A DNA stretch of 64,000 bases from assembly GCF_003151255.1 (NCBI RefSeq), contig NZ_CP029481.1:496001-560000 (forward strand). Reading direction: 5' to 3'. The translations under genes and the position numbers were made by a program. Shown here one piece after another: positions 8,587 through 17,050 of the stretch (position 1 is the stretch's first letter; the number at the start of each line of letters is the position of its first letter). This DNA is from Microvirga sp. 17 mud 1-3. GTDB taxonomy: Bacteria; Pseudomonadota; Alphaproteobacteria; Rhizobiales; Beijerinckiaceae. The notes below the pieces were generated by a model that worked only from the letters and a program-made list of their open reading frames with translations, searched no databases and was not told the DNA's origin.

Positions 8587-9250
8587 GGCTTCCCTCAAGG
8601 CCATGAGTCTTGGCGCGAATTGTGGGCTGTTGCTTGACCGGTTCGGCCACCTGCTTGGCAATTAGGGATAGGCGTGATGCGCCGCAGCCCTGTTCGAGCC
8701 GCCCATGCAGCCTACATGCCCTGGGTACACGCGGCGGCAGTCCCATAAGTCCGGGTCACTGATCTGAGAAATTGCGTAAAGTTCTGGAGCTGACACGCCT
8801 GAGACCTAAGCTGGAAGGCAGCAATTCTCATCGAACCGGACGTTCCGAAAGTGCAAGTGATCTCGGTTCCTGACCCCATGCAGACTCTAGCCTGCCACTC
8901 TACTCCATGCGCCAATCGACGATTGGACCAGGGATCGGCTGGTGAGATCGATCATCTGACAAAACCGGAGGCTGAGGGCGCTGGCCATAAAGGCTCTCCA
9001 GATGGGTAGCCCTGTCAGCTAAGGGCTGCGCATTAGGATGAAAACTGGCCTTGCAGCTTGAGTTCGGGGTCAGACAGGTTTGAAGTTGGCCAATTGGGAA
9101 GGTCCATATGTACCTTTGGCGAGCATCATCGTCTGTCATGGCTCTGTCTTCCATCAAGCGGCGGAACGCATGCCGGGTTGAGCCTTTCAGCTTTGGTGGA
9201 CATCAACGGGCCTTTTCCGATGCGCCGCCACCGCAGCAAGGCGGGTTCAC
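8587..9250. other. Gene-free stretch at the left edge of the polysaccharide island
   Basis: About 660 bases hold no convincing gene. A short plus-strand stretch around 8749-8820 translates, across a frame change and stops, to VRVTDL followed by SEKLRKVLELTRLRPKLE. That resembles the tail of a STAS anti-sigma-antagonist domain and may be a decayed gene fragment. Promoters for the PpiC-like and exosortase-like genes, which diverge from here, should also lie in it. Confidence 0.4.
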
Positions 9251-10168
9251 TTGACCGCGAAACCGGCCAGCAGACAGCCCTTCGCTCCTATCTCGGCTAC
9301 CGTAGGAGCGCGGCCCCGTTTGGATCTGCGCGTCTTCAGCCGCTGGCTCGACGTGAGTGGCCCTGTCTCCCGCAACGAGTTGTTCGTGGCCGTGACAGCG
9401 ATCGGCTTTATGAACGGAATTTCCGAAAGGGTCGCAAGTACCGTACGGGATAACGGCGTCGTGCCCGCCTTCCTGGATACCTTCAATATCAGCATCGTCG
9501 TCTGGATAGCCTGGGCCATCGGCACTGTGTTCCTGCTGCGAGAGTCAAGACAACCGATTGAACGTCGCGACTGGATCGTGGTGGCGGTCGCATGTGCGGC
9601 ATTCCTAATACCGGTCGTTCCTCTCAGCTGGCTGGCTCTCTCGGGTCTCGCCTTTCATCTCCTGCGGACATCGCAGCGCTCGAGTTCTCTCAATCGAGGG
9701 GCATGGATCCTTCTGGGCATTACCGTTCCGATGTTCTGGTCGCGGATCGTCTTTGAAATGCTGAGTGGTTTCATTCTAGAAGGAGACGCCATTTTGGTCG
9801 GGTGGCTTGTTGGAACGCCACGCTCCGGAAATGCAATCCAGTTTGCCGATGGGTCTGGGTATCTCTGGATTGCGCCAAACTGCTCTTCCCTGGCCAATGT
9901 CTCACTCGCGATCCTGTGTTGGATGACCTTCATCAAGGTTTGGGATCGCCCGGCGACGAGATGGAACATTGCCTGGGCCGCATTAGCGTGCATGGCGGTT
10001 ATCGCCATCAACGTGGCGCGGATAAGCCTCATGGGGCTTTATCCGGAGTATTTCGACCTGATCCACGGCCCTATCGGCGCGACGATTGCGAGCTGGATCA
10101 TTCTCGGGGTCATGGTTGGGACCTCTTTGATCGGGGTGCAGTATGATCATCGCAAGGCCTTCGTTTAG
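9251..10168 (+). CDS. Exosortase/archaeosortase family protein
   Basis: This is a polytopic membrane protein of 305 residues with about eight hydrophobic segments and the exosortase catalytic triad in order: Cys211 in APNCSSLANVS, Arg257 in INVARISLMG and His272 in DLIHGPIG. Exosortases are membrane transpeptidases that cut C-terminal sorting signals (PEP-CTERM and related) and are usually encoded beside exopolysaccharide genes, as here. The motif is NCSS rather than the common CSG, so it belongs to a divergent branch. The start is a TTG (9251) with AAGG upstream; a shorter start is possible. It overlaps the next gene by 26 bases. No protein with an obvious sorting signal is seen in the window. 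Confidence 0.75.
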   Translation: MTAKPASRQPFAPISATVGARPRLDLRVFSRWLDVSGPVSRNELFVAVTAIGFMNGISERVASTVRDNGVVPAFLDTFNISIVVWIAWAIGTVFLLRESRQPIERRDWIVVAVACAAFLIPVVPLSWLALSGLAFHLLRTSQRSSSLNRGAWILLGITVPMFWSRIVFEMLSGFILEGDAILVGWLVGTPRSGNAIQFADGSGYLWIAPNCSSLANVSLAILCWMTFIKVWDRPATRWNIAWAALACMAVIAINVARISLMGLYPEYFDLIHGPIGATIASWIILGVMVGTSLIGVQYDHRKAFV

Positions 10169-10625
10169 CCTCGCCTGCATGGTTGTGTTGGCGATGAGCC
10201 TGACGCTGAAGGTTCCACGCCTTACGGGCGTGATTAGTGCCCCTACCGACGTGAGCCTTGCAGAAATCGGCAATTTGCTCGAGCTACGAGGATTCAAGGC
10301 AAGCCAGTTTACACCCGAGAACGACATGGCATGGGTAATGGGAGCTGCAGGAGATTGCGATATCCGAATTGCCGAGGTCGCGCTCCAGGGATGGCAGCAG
10401 TCGCTGATCGAGCAAATCGCAGCGGGCCATCAGCTGCTTTATGCCTTCGGTGGCGAGGTCTATTCCAGGCAGCCGGTCCTGAAAACGCGCACGCACTACT
10501 ACTGGCACAAACTCCTGCGCTATCTAGGCATGAAGTCGGTGGCCAGTCCCATTCTTGCCGTTATCGCGGCGCCGACCTGCAAGAACATTCCCATGGCCGA
10601 TCTCGCCAAGCTGACAATACGCTGA
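10143..10625 (+). CDS. Small exported/membrane-anchored protein coupled to exosortase
   Basis: I do not recognise the family of this 160-residue protein. It has an N-terminal hydrophobic segment (about 8-22) that could be a signal anchor, then a soluble domain with CDIRIAEVALQGW, a YYWHKLLRYLGM segment and a late Cys in AAPTCKN. The start lies inside the exosortase-like gene (26-base overlap), so the two are translationally coupled. By position it may be the counterpart of EpsI-type proteins that accompany exosortases, but I see no sequence motif that proves this. It is convergent with the VanZ gene 15 bases away. Confidence 0.6.
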   Translation: MIIARPSFSLACMVVLAMSLTLKVPRLTGVISAPTDVSLAEIGNLLELRGFKASQFTPENDMAWVMGAAGDCDIRIAEVALQGWQQSLIEQIAAGHQLLYAFGGEVYSRQPVLKTRTHYYWHKLLRYLGMKSVASPILAVIAAPTCKNIPMADLAKLTIR

Positions 10626-10640
10626 AGAGTTTCTGTCATG

Positions 10641-11060
10641 TCAGCTACTTATGCGGCTGCTCGTGAATATTCCTGAAGCACGTCTTAGAACGCTACGGAT
10701 CGAAAGATCCAGCCGCCTGGCAAGGAGCGAGCTCGCAAGAAGGGCCGTCGCCTTTACGGCAAAGTCGAGAATATGCCCGTGGCGGCTTGGGATAAGGTTT
10801 TGCATGGCCTCAAGGAGGCCCGTCAGTGCGATCAGGAAAAGCAGAACGGGAAGCCACTGTCTCGGATAGGCAAAGTAGAAAATCCCGCCAATCGCCGCGA
10901 AGGCTGCCAAGCGTTCCAGGCTTGCCGGCGCTCCCGTGACAGGTCGCCACGCGATAGGGGCCAGCGTAAAGATCGAGACCGCAACAATGAGGGACCAGGC
11001 AAGAAGGCGCAGGGAACTCTTCTGCATGATGATCGGCTGCAGCTTGTGCCAGAAACTCAT
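10641..11060 (-). CDS. VanZ-like membrane protein
   Basis: This 139-residue protein has about four membrane helices and a VanZ-like pattern: SIFTLAPIAWRP in the first loop, then LTGLLEAMQNLIPSRHGHILDFAVKATA split over the third and fourth helices, with the family's conserved Glu-Gln and Asp. VanZ relatives are frequent in exopolysaccharide and exosortase loci, but their molecular role is unclear. The start overlaps the upstream acyltransferase stop by 4 bases, making it the last gene of the wecB-wecC-acyltransferase-VanZ unit. Confidence 0.7.
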   Translation of the reverse strand: MSFWHKLQPIIMQKSSLRLLAWSLIVAVSIFTLAPIAWRPVTGAPASLERLAAFAAIGGIFYFAYPRQWLPVLLFLIALTGLLEAMQNLIPSRHGHILDFAVKATALLASSLLARRLDLSIRSVLRRASGIFTSSRISS

Positions 11061-12355
11061 GACGAGAGTGATGTTCCCACAGCGGGTGCGATCCCGCCAG
11101 AATATCGGAAGATCACGGTGCTCGTCTCATATTCCGAGACGTTGACGGACCTCCGGGAGCGAAGCAAGCCTCCGCCGACAGCCTCGTCATGAGTCGAATA
11201 GTCGACGTGGCCCATGATGAACTTGGCCTGTCCCTGAGTCCTGAGCCAGGCACGATGCAACATGAGCTTCTGCAGATACCAGGCAACGCCATTGTTGGCT
11301 GATTGTGAGCCACCGGCAACATAATACGTATGAGCGCCGAATTCGTAGCCAACGAAGCCGGCCTGGGGGCTGCGCCCATCCATCGCAATCACCGTCAGAC
11401 GGTACTGGGGCGCTATGACATGACCGCCGACATAGCTTGCCAGAGCAGTCAGCCTCTGGAACTTAAGTCCCTTTCGTTCATACATGACTGAGCGCAGGCG
11501 AGCGATTGCTCCTGCCTGCAGCAGGCCGCCAAGACCGGTTCTTATCACAATTCTCAAGCCGGATTGCTCACCACGTTTGGCATTCCGCCGCGTGTTGTTG
11601 CTGGTGCTCTTCCAATATTCATCCCAATCGCGCCAGCGGCGGAAATCAACCGCATGAACTGTGATAGGATGGACGCTCTCGACAGCGACACCAGGGATGC
11701 TCCGGAGATCCTCTTCTCGGGATGGCTCGAGATTGAGATGCCAACCATAGCGATATTTCCCAGGGCCAAGCCTGCATAGAACGGCTTCCATGCAACTGGC
11801 CCAAAGGGAGTGATAGTCCGGTCGAATAGCGAGCCCGTCGAGAAAGGTCCGTTCGTCTCGGCCGACCCCAATAGCGCATTGGCCGATCTTGCAGCCGGAT
11901 ACATAGAACTCGAAAAGCTGAAGTTTCTGGTGGGGCCATGCCTTGACCGACCAGCCCCTGAGCCAGTTATGCGCCGATCGGAACGATGCTCCGCACGATT
12001 GTGCAAAGGCATCCCATTCACCAGCCTGTCGATCTTGGAGGCGTACCGACGCGGCTTCGACGACACTTGTACGATGAGGAAAGACATAGACGTTGGTACG
12101 ACCGGCAGGCATCTTCAGCTCGGGTTGATGTGTTTCCGAAGCGCGAGAGGACAGCCGCTGCGGAAGAAGTGGCATATCCTTGAAGCGTGCTCTGAGCAGG
12201 AAAGCTGCCGTCAAGATCGAGGCAAGCGTTGTCGGTAAAATGATGTTTAGAGAGGGGGCCTTCGGCACTATCCCGCCGACGTCCGAAAGAGGTGAGGGCG
12301 TGTTCACCCCTGGCGTCGCGAAAGAGGCCAGGGTCGTAAGGAGCGAGCTCACCAT
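11057..12355 (-). CDS. GNAT-fold (FemAB/CelD-like) acyltransferase for polysaccharide
   Basis: This 432-residue protein has a GNAT double-domain of the FemAB/CelD/BioF2-like type. Features are an N-terminal part (about 100-210) with the AFAQSCGASFRSAHNWLRGW start, the WDEYWKSTSNNTRRNAKRGE helix typical of these enzymes, and the C-terminal half with GFVGYEFGAHTYYVAGGSQ and a KFIMGHVDYSTHDEA segment. Such enzymes acylate or aminoacylate cell-wall or polysaccharide sugars. The first 60 residues include a hydrophobic stretch (about 38-54), so it may be membrane-tethered, or a later Met may be used. It overlaps wecC by 7 bases and the VanZ gene by 4, so it belongs to the WecB/WecC unit and probably modifies its sugar product. 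Confidence 0.7.
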   Translation of the reverse strand: MVSSLLTTLASFATPGVNTPSPLSDVGGIVPKAPSLNIILPTTLASILTAAFLLRARFKDMPLLPQRLSSRASETHQPELKMPAGRTNVYVFPHRTSVVEAASVRLQDRQAGEWDAFAQSCGASFRSAHNWLRGWSVKAWPHQKLQLFEFYVSGCKIGQCAIGVGRDERTFLDGLAIRPDYHSLWASCMEAVLCRLGPGKYRYGWHLNLEPSREEDLRSIPGVAVESVHPITVHAVDFRRWRDWDEYWKSTSNNTRRNAKRGEQSGLRIVIRTGLGGLLQAGAIARLRSVMYERKGLKFQRLTALASYVGGHVIAPQYRLTVIAMDGRSPQAGFVGYEFGAHTYYVAGGSQSANNGVAWYLQKLMLHRAWLRTQGQAKFIMGHVDYSTHDEAVGGGLLRSRRSVNVSEYETSTVIFRYSGGIAPAVGTSLSS

Positions 12356-13644
12356 GGTTCCTTCCGTGGGCTGGCAAAGGTACTGTCCACAAGCCCATTC
12401 GGCTTGGACATAAGGCCAGTCGCGTCTACGACGACCTTGTGCAGGAAACGGTTGAACTCCAGGCGCTTGAACTGCTTGTGCGCGACTAGAAAGGCGACGA
12501 TATCGGACTCACGTCTTGCCGTATCCGCATCGACAAGGCTCACGTCCGGGCAACCGGAGAATTCCGGCGGCAGAGCCTTAACGAGTGGATCGCAAACAAG
12601 GACCCGGACCCCACCGTGTTGAAGCAGCTTCATTACGATCTTAAGCGATGGGCTTTCGCGCAGGTCGCCGACGTCAGCCTTATAAGTGACCCCGAAACAC
12701 GAAACCACCGGGCTCTTGAAGCGGTCCGCCAAGTCAAGAATGCGATGAAAAATATACTCCGGCTTGCGATCGTTGACCTCACGCGCCATTCGAATAAGGC
12801 GAGCTTCCTCGGGGGCCGAGTCGACGATGAACCAGGGGTCGACAGCAATGCAGTGCCCCCCAACCCCGGTACCGGGTTGGAGGATCGAGACACGTGGATG
12901 TTTGTTGGCAAGTTCCACCGCATGCCAGACATCCACGCCGATCCGGTCACAGATGACGGACAGCTCGTTGGCGAAAGCAATGTTGACGTCGCGGGAAGCG
13001 TTCTCGATCAACTTCACGAACTCGGCAGTTCGACAGTCGGTAACGTAGATGTGGCCCGTCACAAAGCTCTCATAGAGAGCACGGGCGCGCTGAGAGCAGG
13101 TCTCCGTCATACCGCCGATGATGCGATCGTTCGCAACGAGCTCAGGCAGCATGTTCCCGGGCAGAATCCGTTCAGGGCAGTGTGCAACGGCAATCTGGGC
13201 ATCGCCTGATTCCTTGTAGTCGGGCAAGGTAAGATCAGGGCGCGCTGCCGCGAGTCTCCCGGCAACCATTTCGGTGCTGCCGACAGGCGATGTCGACTCG
13301 AGAATGACCGTAGAGCCGGGCTGTAGATACGGCGCTACGGCGTCGCAGGCTTTCTCGACATGCGACATATCCGGCTTCTTGCCGTCCCGAAAAGGTGTGG
13401 GCACTGCGATAATGAAATAGTCGGCTTCTGCCGGCTGGTTCTGTGCTTTGAGACGGCCCGTGTTCAGAGCCGCAGACAGAAGCATCTGCAGGTCTGGTTC
13501 ATGAAAATGCGCTTTCCCCGCATTGATAGATGCGACGGCTGCCTCGTTCACGTCATAGCCAATCACCTCAAAACCGCGGCTTGCCATCATGGCGGCCGTA
13601 GGAAGACCAATGTAACCTAAACCGACGACACAGACTGTGGTCAT
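12349..13644 (-). CDS. wecC: UDP-N-acetyl-D-mannosaminuronic acid dehydrogenase type
   Basis: This 431-residue enzyme is a nucleotide-sugar 6-dehydrogenase that oxidises a UDP-amino sugar to its uronic acid in two NAD-dependent steps. The Rossmann motif GLGYIGLP is at 8-15, the middle part has ILESTSPVGST, and the catalytic Cys265 is in GTGVGGHCIAVDPWF. The C-terminal domain has the usual SCFGVTYKADVGDLRESPS pattern. The pairing with wecB (4-base overlap) supports UDP-ManNAcA synthesis. A role in other UDP-HexNAcA pathways, such as feeding the WbpDBE-like genes at 38.4-41.1 kb, remains possible. Length matches the family. Confidence 0.9.
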   Translation of the reverse strand: MTTVCVVGLGYIGLPTAAMMASRGFEVIGYDVNEAAVASINAGKAHFHEPDLQMLLSAALNTGRLKAQNQPAEADYFIIAVPTPFRDGKKPDMSHVEKACDAVAPYLQPGSTVILESTSPVGSTEMVAGRLAAARPDLTLPDYKESGDAQIAVAHCPERILPGNMLPELVANDRIIGGMTETCSQRARALYESFVTGHIYVTDCRTAEFVKLIENASRDVNIAFANELSVICDRIGVDVWHAVELANKHPRVSILQPGTGVGGHCIAVDPWFIVDSAPEEARLIRMAREVNDRKPEYIFHRILDLADRFKSPVVSCFGVTYKADVGDLRESPSLKIVMKLLQHGGVRVLVCDPLVKALPPEFSGCPDVSLVDADTARRESDIVAFLVAHKQFKRLEFNRFLHKVVVDATGLMSKPNGLVDSTFASPRKEPW

Positions 13645-14768
13645 ACTGAGAACGACTCCGCTATGATTTTGGCGATCTGGGCAGAGGCTGTCCCATCCCC
13701 ATATGGAAAGACGGCCTTCGCACGCTGTTGGTAGGAAACGTCATCGTCGAGAAGCTCAGAGACTTCTCGATAAATGCGCGAAGGGTCGGTTCCGATAAGA
13801 CGCACCGTTCCCGTTGCGATGGCTTCCGGCCTTTCGGTGGTGTCCCTCATCACGAGAACTGGGCGACCTAAGGCTGGGCCTTCTTCCTGAATGCCTCCCG
13901 AATCGGTCAGGATCACCTTGGCGCATTTCATAAGCCTGATCATATCGACATATGAAACGGGATCGATGAGGTGAATATTCTCTAGCTTTCCTAAGCGTGC
14001 TCGCACGACATTACAGACCGCCGGATTAAGATGAACGGGATAGACGATCTGGACGTCATCTCGCGTCGCCAGCTTGGCTAGTCCTGTGCAGATGTCATCA
14101 AAGCCGGCTCCAAAGCTTTCCCGGCGATGGCCGGTGACAAGGATTAGGGAGCGATCAGGATCCAGCTCTACAGGCGCTTTTAGGGTATTGGACCCGTCGG
14201 ACATCTCGGCATCGATCTGACGTGCGACATGCAGGAGAGCGTCAATGCCGGTGTTCCCGGTAACATAAATACGACCGCGGCGGTTGTATTCCCGATCAAG
14301 ATTCCCTGCCGCAACAGAAGTCGGCGCGAAGAGGTAATCGGCAATGGAATCGATCGCAACCCGGTTGAACTCTTCGGGCCAGGGATGCGCGAGATCAAAC
14401 GACCGAAGACCAGCTTCTACATGCCCAATGGGAATCCTGTTGTAGAATGCAGCGACGGCTGTCGCCATAGCTGTCGTCGTGTCGCCATGGACAAGCACTA
14501 AGTTGGGACGCATTGTCTCCAAAACGTCTGCCATCCGCCCAATGAAGAGTCCTGTGATATCGGACAGCTTTTGATTGTGCGTCATGAGGTTTAAATCGAT
14601 GTCCGGCTTCTCCCCGAAAACCTCAAAGACTTGATCGAGCATCTGCCGATGCTGTCCTGTGATTGCAACGCTAACCTGAAGGTCACGGCATTCACGTAGG
14701 GCCCTCACGACCGGAAGCATTTTGATTGCTTCGGGCCGGGTCCCAAAGGCTAACAGGACGTGCTGCAT
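13641..14768 (-). CDS. wecB: UDP-N-acetylglucosamine 2-epimerase, non-hydrolysing
   Basis: This 375-residue enzyme interconverts UDP-GlcNAc and UDP-ManNAc. Family motifs are clear: GTRPEAIKMLPVVRAL near the N-terminus, HGDTTTAMATAVAAFY, HVEAGLRSFDLAHPWPEEFN, and near the C-terminus TDSGGIQEEGPALGRPVLVM followed by RDTTERPEA. The gene starts the wecB-wecC unit on the minus strand, with wecC overlapping by 4 bases. A WbpI-like specificity for a diacetamido-uronate is the main alternative, because a WbpDBE-like cassette lies 24 kb away in the same island. Confidence 0.92.
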   Translation of the reverse strand: MQHVLLAFGTRPEAIKMLPVVRALRECRDLQVSVAITGQHRQMLDQVFEVFGEKPDIDLNLMTHNQKLSDITGLFIGRMADVLETMRPNLVLVHGDTTTAMATAVAAFYNRIPIGHVEAGLRSFDLAHPWPEEFNRVAIDSIADYLFAPTSVAAGNLDREYNRRGRIYVTGNTGIDALLHVARQIDAEMSDGSNTLKAPVELDPDRSLILVTGHRRESFGAGFDDICTGLAKLATRDDVQIVYPVHLNPAVCNVVRARLGKLENIHLIDPVSYVDMIRLMKCAKVILTDSGGIQEEGPALGRPVLVMRDTTERPEAIATGTVRLIGTDPSRIYREVSELLDDDVSYQQRAKAVFPYGDGTASAQIAKIIAESFSV

Positions 14769-15051
14769 GCCCTCAATCCAAAAACTGGCGTCAGTTTCTA
14801 CGTTGATCGTCGGAAGGTACGTGCTGAGAATACACGATATCCGCGAACATCATTTTGCTCTTCTGGATTAGCCTTCCAGAATAGACTGCTGTGCGGGAGT
14901 TAATGGTCAAAGCGGTAATCAAGAGCTACAAAATATATACATCAAGTTATCGATGAAGAACTCAGCTTGTCTGGATCCTAAGGCCTTGTCTGCCCTGAGT
15001 CATGGCTACGAAAGCGCATCTTTACACAGGTGATGATATTGCGCTTACGCA

Positions 15052-16095
15052 TCATCCATCGGACTTTGCAGGGGCGGCGAGGCTCAGAAGCTCGTCCTTG
15101 AGAAGGCCATAGGCAAGCTGCCCCTTCTCAAGCAATTCTCGGCGCCTTCCTTGTCGCGCGGCGGCATCCAAATAACGTAAGGCTGATTTCGGCGTTAAGC
15201 TTGGCTCGTGGATGAAGGACCCAATGTGAAGGAGATGCTGATCAACATCGAGCAATGCGTCCTGATAGACCGATATTGTGGGAATTCCCAATACGGCCAT
15301 CTCGCGCGTCATCGTCCCGCCTGCGCCGATGAAAAGATCGCAGTCCCGAGCGATGTGGTGGATATTGAGCGCGCCATCGACGATTGTCGCATCCTTGAAC
15401 CGGTCGTCTCGGTAATGGGCCCCTTGTTCATTTCCCCGAGGCAAGACAGTCACGTTCGCGGACTTGCTCAACGCGATGATAACATCATCCAGGAAGTTTA
15501 TGCTCCCATTGTAATACTGGGCCGTCCATGGTTCGGGACGGATATAAACGGAGGGCCTGGCTTTCGCTTGCTCTTCCGATACAAGGTCAAGCTCCTCAGC
15601 AAGTTTCCAGAGATAAATGCCCTCTTTGACGCCGGGATACTGCCGGACCTTTTTCGAACTGCCTCCCTGTCGGGTCACTTTATCCAGAGACAGGTATTCC
15701 GGTATCAGAATTCGCTTCGCGGCCAGAAAGGCGGGGATGTTTCCGAGGGCGTGTTCATTATCGTTCATATAGATCGCAGGTACTCTCAGAAGCTGTGACG
15801 TAACCGGTGAATGAAACGAGCTTTGGGAGATCGCAATATCGATGCCGCTGTCAGCGAGGTGTTTGTATAGCTGGATCACTCTCACCGGGAAGCCAAACAG
15901 CTTACGAGCTATGTTCTTGCCATAGTGATCCCCGACGATGGTGAAGTCGAGGTTCTCAAGTCGCAACAGGTCGACCGTGTTTGCCAGCGGGCGGCATGTG
16001 ATCACCGGTTGGTGCCCTGATTGTTTCAGATCACTCAGCAGACCGGCAAACATGTTGACGTGGGGTGAATTCGATATGTCGAACCAAATCTTCAT
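15052..16095 (-). CDS. DUF354 family glycosyltransferase-like protein
   Basis: This 347-residue protein belongs to DUF354, a GT-B-like family found in archaeal and bacterial polysaccharide loci. It starts with the family signature MKIWFDISNSPHVNMF and has RVPAIYMNDNEHALGNIP and the C-terminal nucleotide-sugar binding pattern LFIGAGGTMTREMAVLGIPT. ATG 16095 is chosen because the signature begins there; the frame is open to 16194, which would overlap the preceding gene. Its neighbours are an uncharacterised enzyme-like gene and a Gfo/Idh dehydrogenase upstream, and wecB downstream after 283 bases without a gene. The acceptor and donor are unknown. Confidence 0.8.
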   Translation of the reverse strand: MKIWFDISNSPHVNMFAGLLSDLKQSGHQPVITCRPLANTVDLLRLENLDFTIVGDHYGKNIARKLFGFPVRVIQLYKHLADSGIDIAISQSSFHSPVTSQLLRVPAIYMNDNEHALGNIPAFLAAKRILIPEYLSLDKVTRQGGSSKKVRQYPGVKEGIYLWKLAEELDLVSEEQAKARPSVYIRPEPWTAQYYNGSINFLDDVIIALSKSANVTVLPRGNEQGAHYRDDRFKDATIVDGALNIHHIARDCDLFIGAGGTMTREMAVLGIPTISVYQDALLDVDQHLLHIGSFIHEPSLTPKSALRYLDAAARQGRRRELLEKGQLAYGLLKDELLSLAAPAKSDG

Positions 16096-16177
16096 GCCCT
16101 GAACCTGTGAGTTCGACGAGAGTGAGCTCGATATGCGTGCTCGCGGCTGCGCATAGTCCAAGCGCGACGTGCGTCCA

Positions 16178-17050
16178 TCAGGCGCTGAGCTCATCGATCA
16201 GGCGCTTCGTTTCGACTATATTTTGCCGTGACGAGGCACCGAAAACGATCGACTCGACTTTAGGCAGCTTGCAAACGTACTCGATCGCCTCTTTGGGTTG
16301 AATGGCACCGGACGCGAGAACCGACATGGCTACCGGCCGAAATTGACGATTTTTCAGGGCGCTCTCGTACGCTGCCAGCCCGCCCGGCATCCTAAAGCCT
16401 GCCTTGTTGACCGTTGCGCATACGATTGGGTTCTCAATGCCGACTTGTTCAAGTGCGTCAAGCAGCGCTGGCAGGTTCATGGTGATGAAACCGGGCTCGG
16501 CTCCATATCGTGACTTCACATGCCTCGCGAATATGTTGAAAGCTTCATAGAAGCCTATCCCAAGCAGAAGGTCTGTCACCACATTCTGAAGGAAGATAAC
16601 CGGCGTATTCAGGCCGCGGAACATTTTCATCTCCGCGTCGATCAACAGCTGGGCTAGGCCCTCCACATTCATACTGGCGAGAGACATGCCGCCTTTCATA
16701 AGAGCCGCCATCGCACCAGTTGGAGGCAGCATTTCCTTCAGCGCGTCCAGAGGTCCGTGCTCCGCCATTGCATTTGCGTATTTATGTGCATACGGCATGC
16801 ACGGGTAAAAAGAGAAGTCGCTATACCGTGAAGGATGCGCGCGGACATGATCCGTGATCTCCGCGACCTTGGCATGGGTCGTGCACATGAAGACTTTGAT
16901 TCCTGCGTCATGCGCTGAGTCCAGAACCTCGATCATGGTTTCGGCATTGCGGAAGCGCATAGCTTGCGCTCTGGCCTTTTCCTCGGATGCGTGATTGATG
17001 CCGAAAAATTGGTTGTCTCCGAAAAGAATGCGTTCCACGGCGGTTATCAA
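16178..17050 (-). CDS. Uncharacterised enzyme-like protein of polysaccharide locus
   Basis: I do not recognise a named family for this 290-residue protein. Its layout of alternating beta strands and helices looks like a TIM barrel. The start ILFGDNQFFGINH is distinctive, followed by a strand with IKVFMCTTHAK, FSFYPCMPYAHKYA, the strand NPIVCATVNKAGFRM, VAMSVLASGAI and a final ESIVFGASSRQNI, which looks like an anion-binding end as in aldo-keto-reductase-like or aldolase-like barrels. The start overlaps the Gfo/Idh gene by 4 bases and DUF354 follows, so it is expressed with nucleotide-sugar enzymes. A biosynthetic step on the same sugar is plausible but unproven. Confidence 0.7.
   Translation of the reverse strand: MITAVERILFGDNQFFGINHASEEKARAQAMRFRNAETMIEVLDSAHDAGIKVFMCTTHAKVAEITDHVRAHPSRYSDFSFYPCMPYAHKYANAMAEHGPLDALKEMLPPTGAMAALMKGGMSLASMNVEGLAQLLIDAEMKMFRGLNTPVIFLQNVVTDLLLGIGFYEAFNIFARHVKSRYGAEPGFITMNLPALLDALEQVGIENPIVCATVNKAGFRMPGGLAAYESALKNRQFRPVAMSVLASGAIQPKEAIEYVCKLPKVESIVFGASSRQNIVETKRLIDELSA

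Noticed and set aside
8749..8820. Possible STAS (anti-sigma-factor antagonist) domain tail
   Set aside because: The match is to about 25 residues only, needs a frame change and has stops on its left; it could be chance, so it is mentioned only as a possible decayed fragment.
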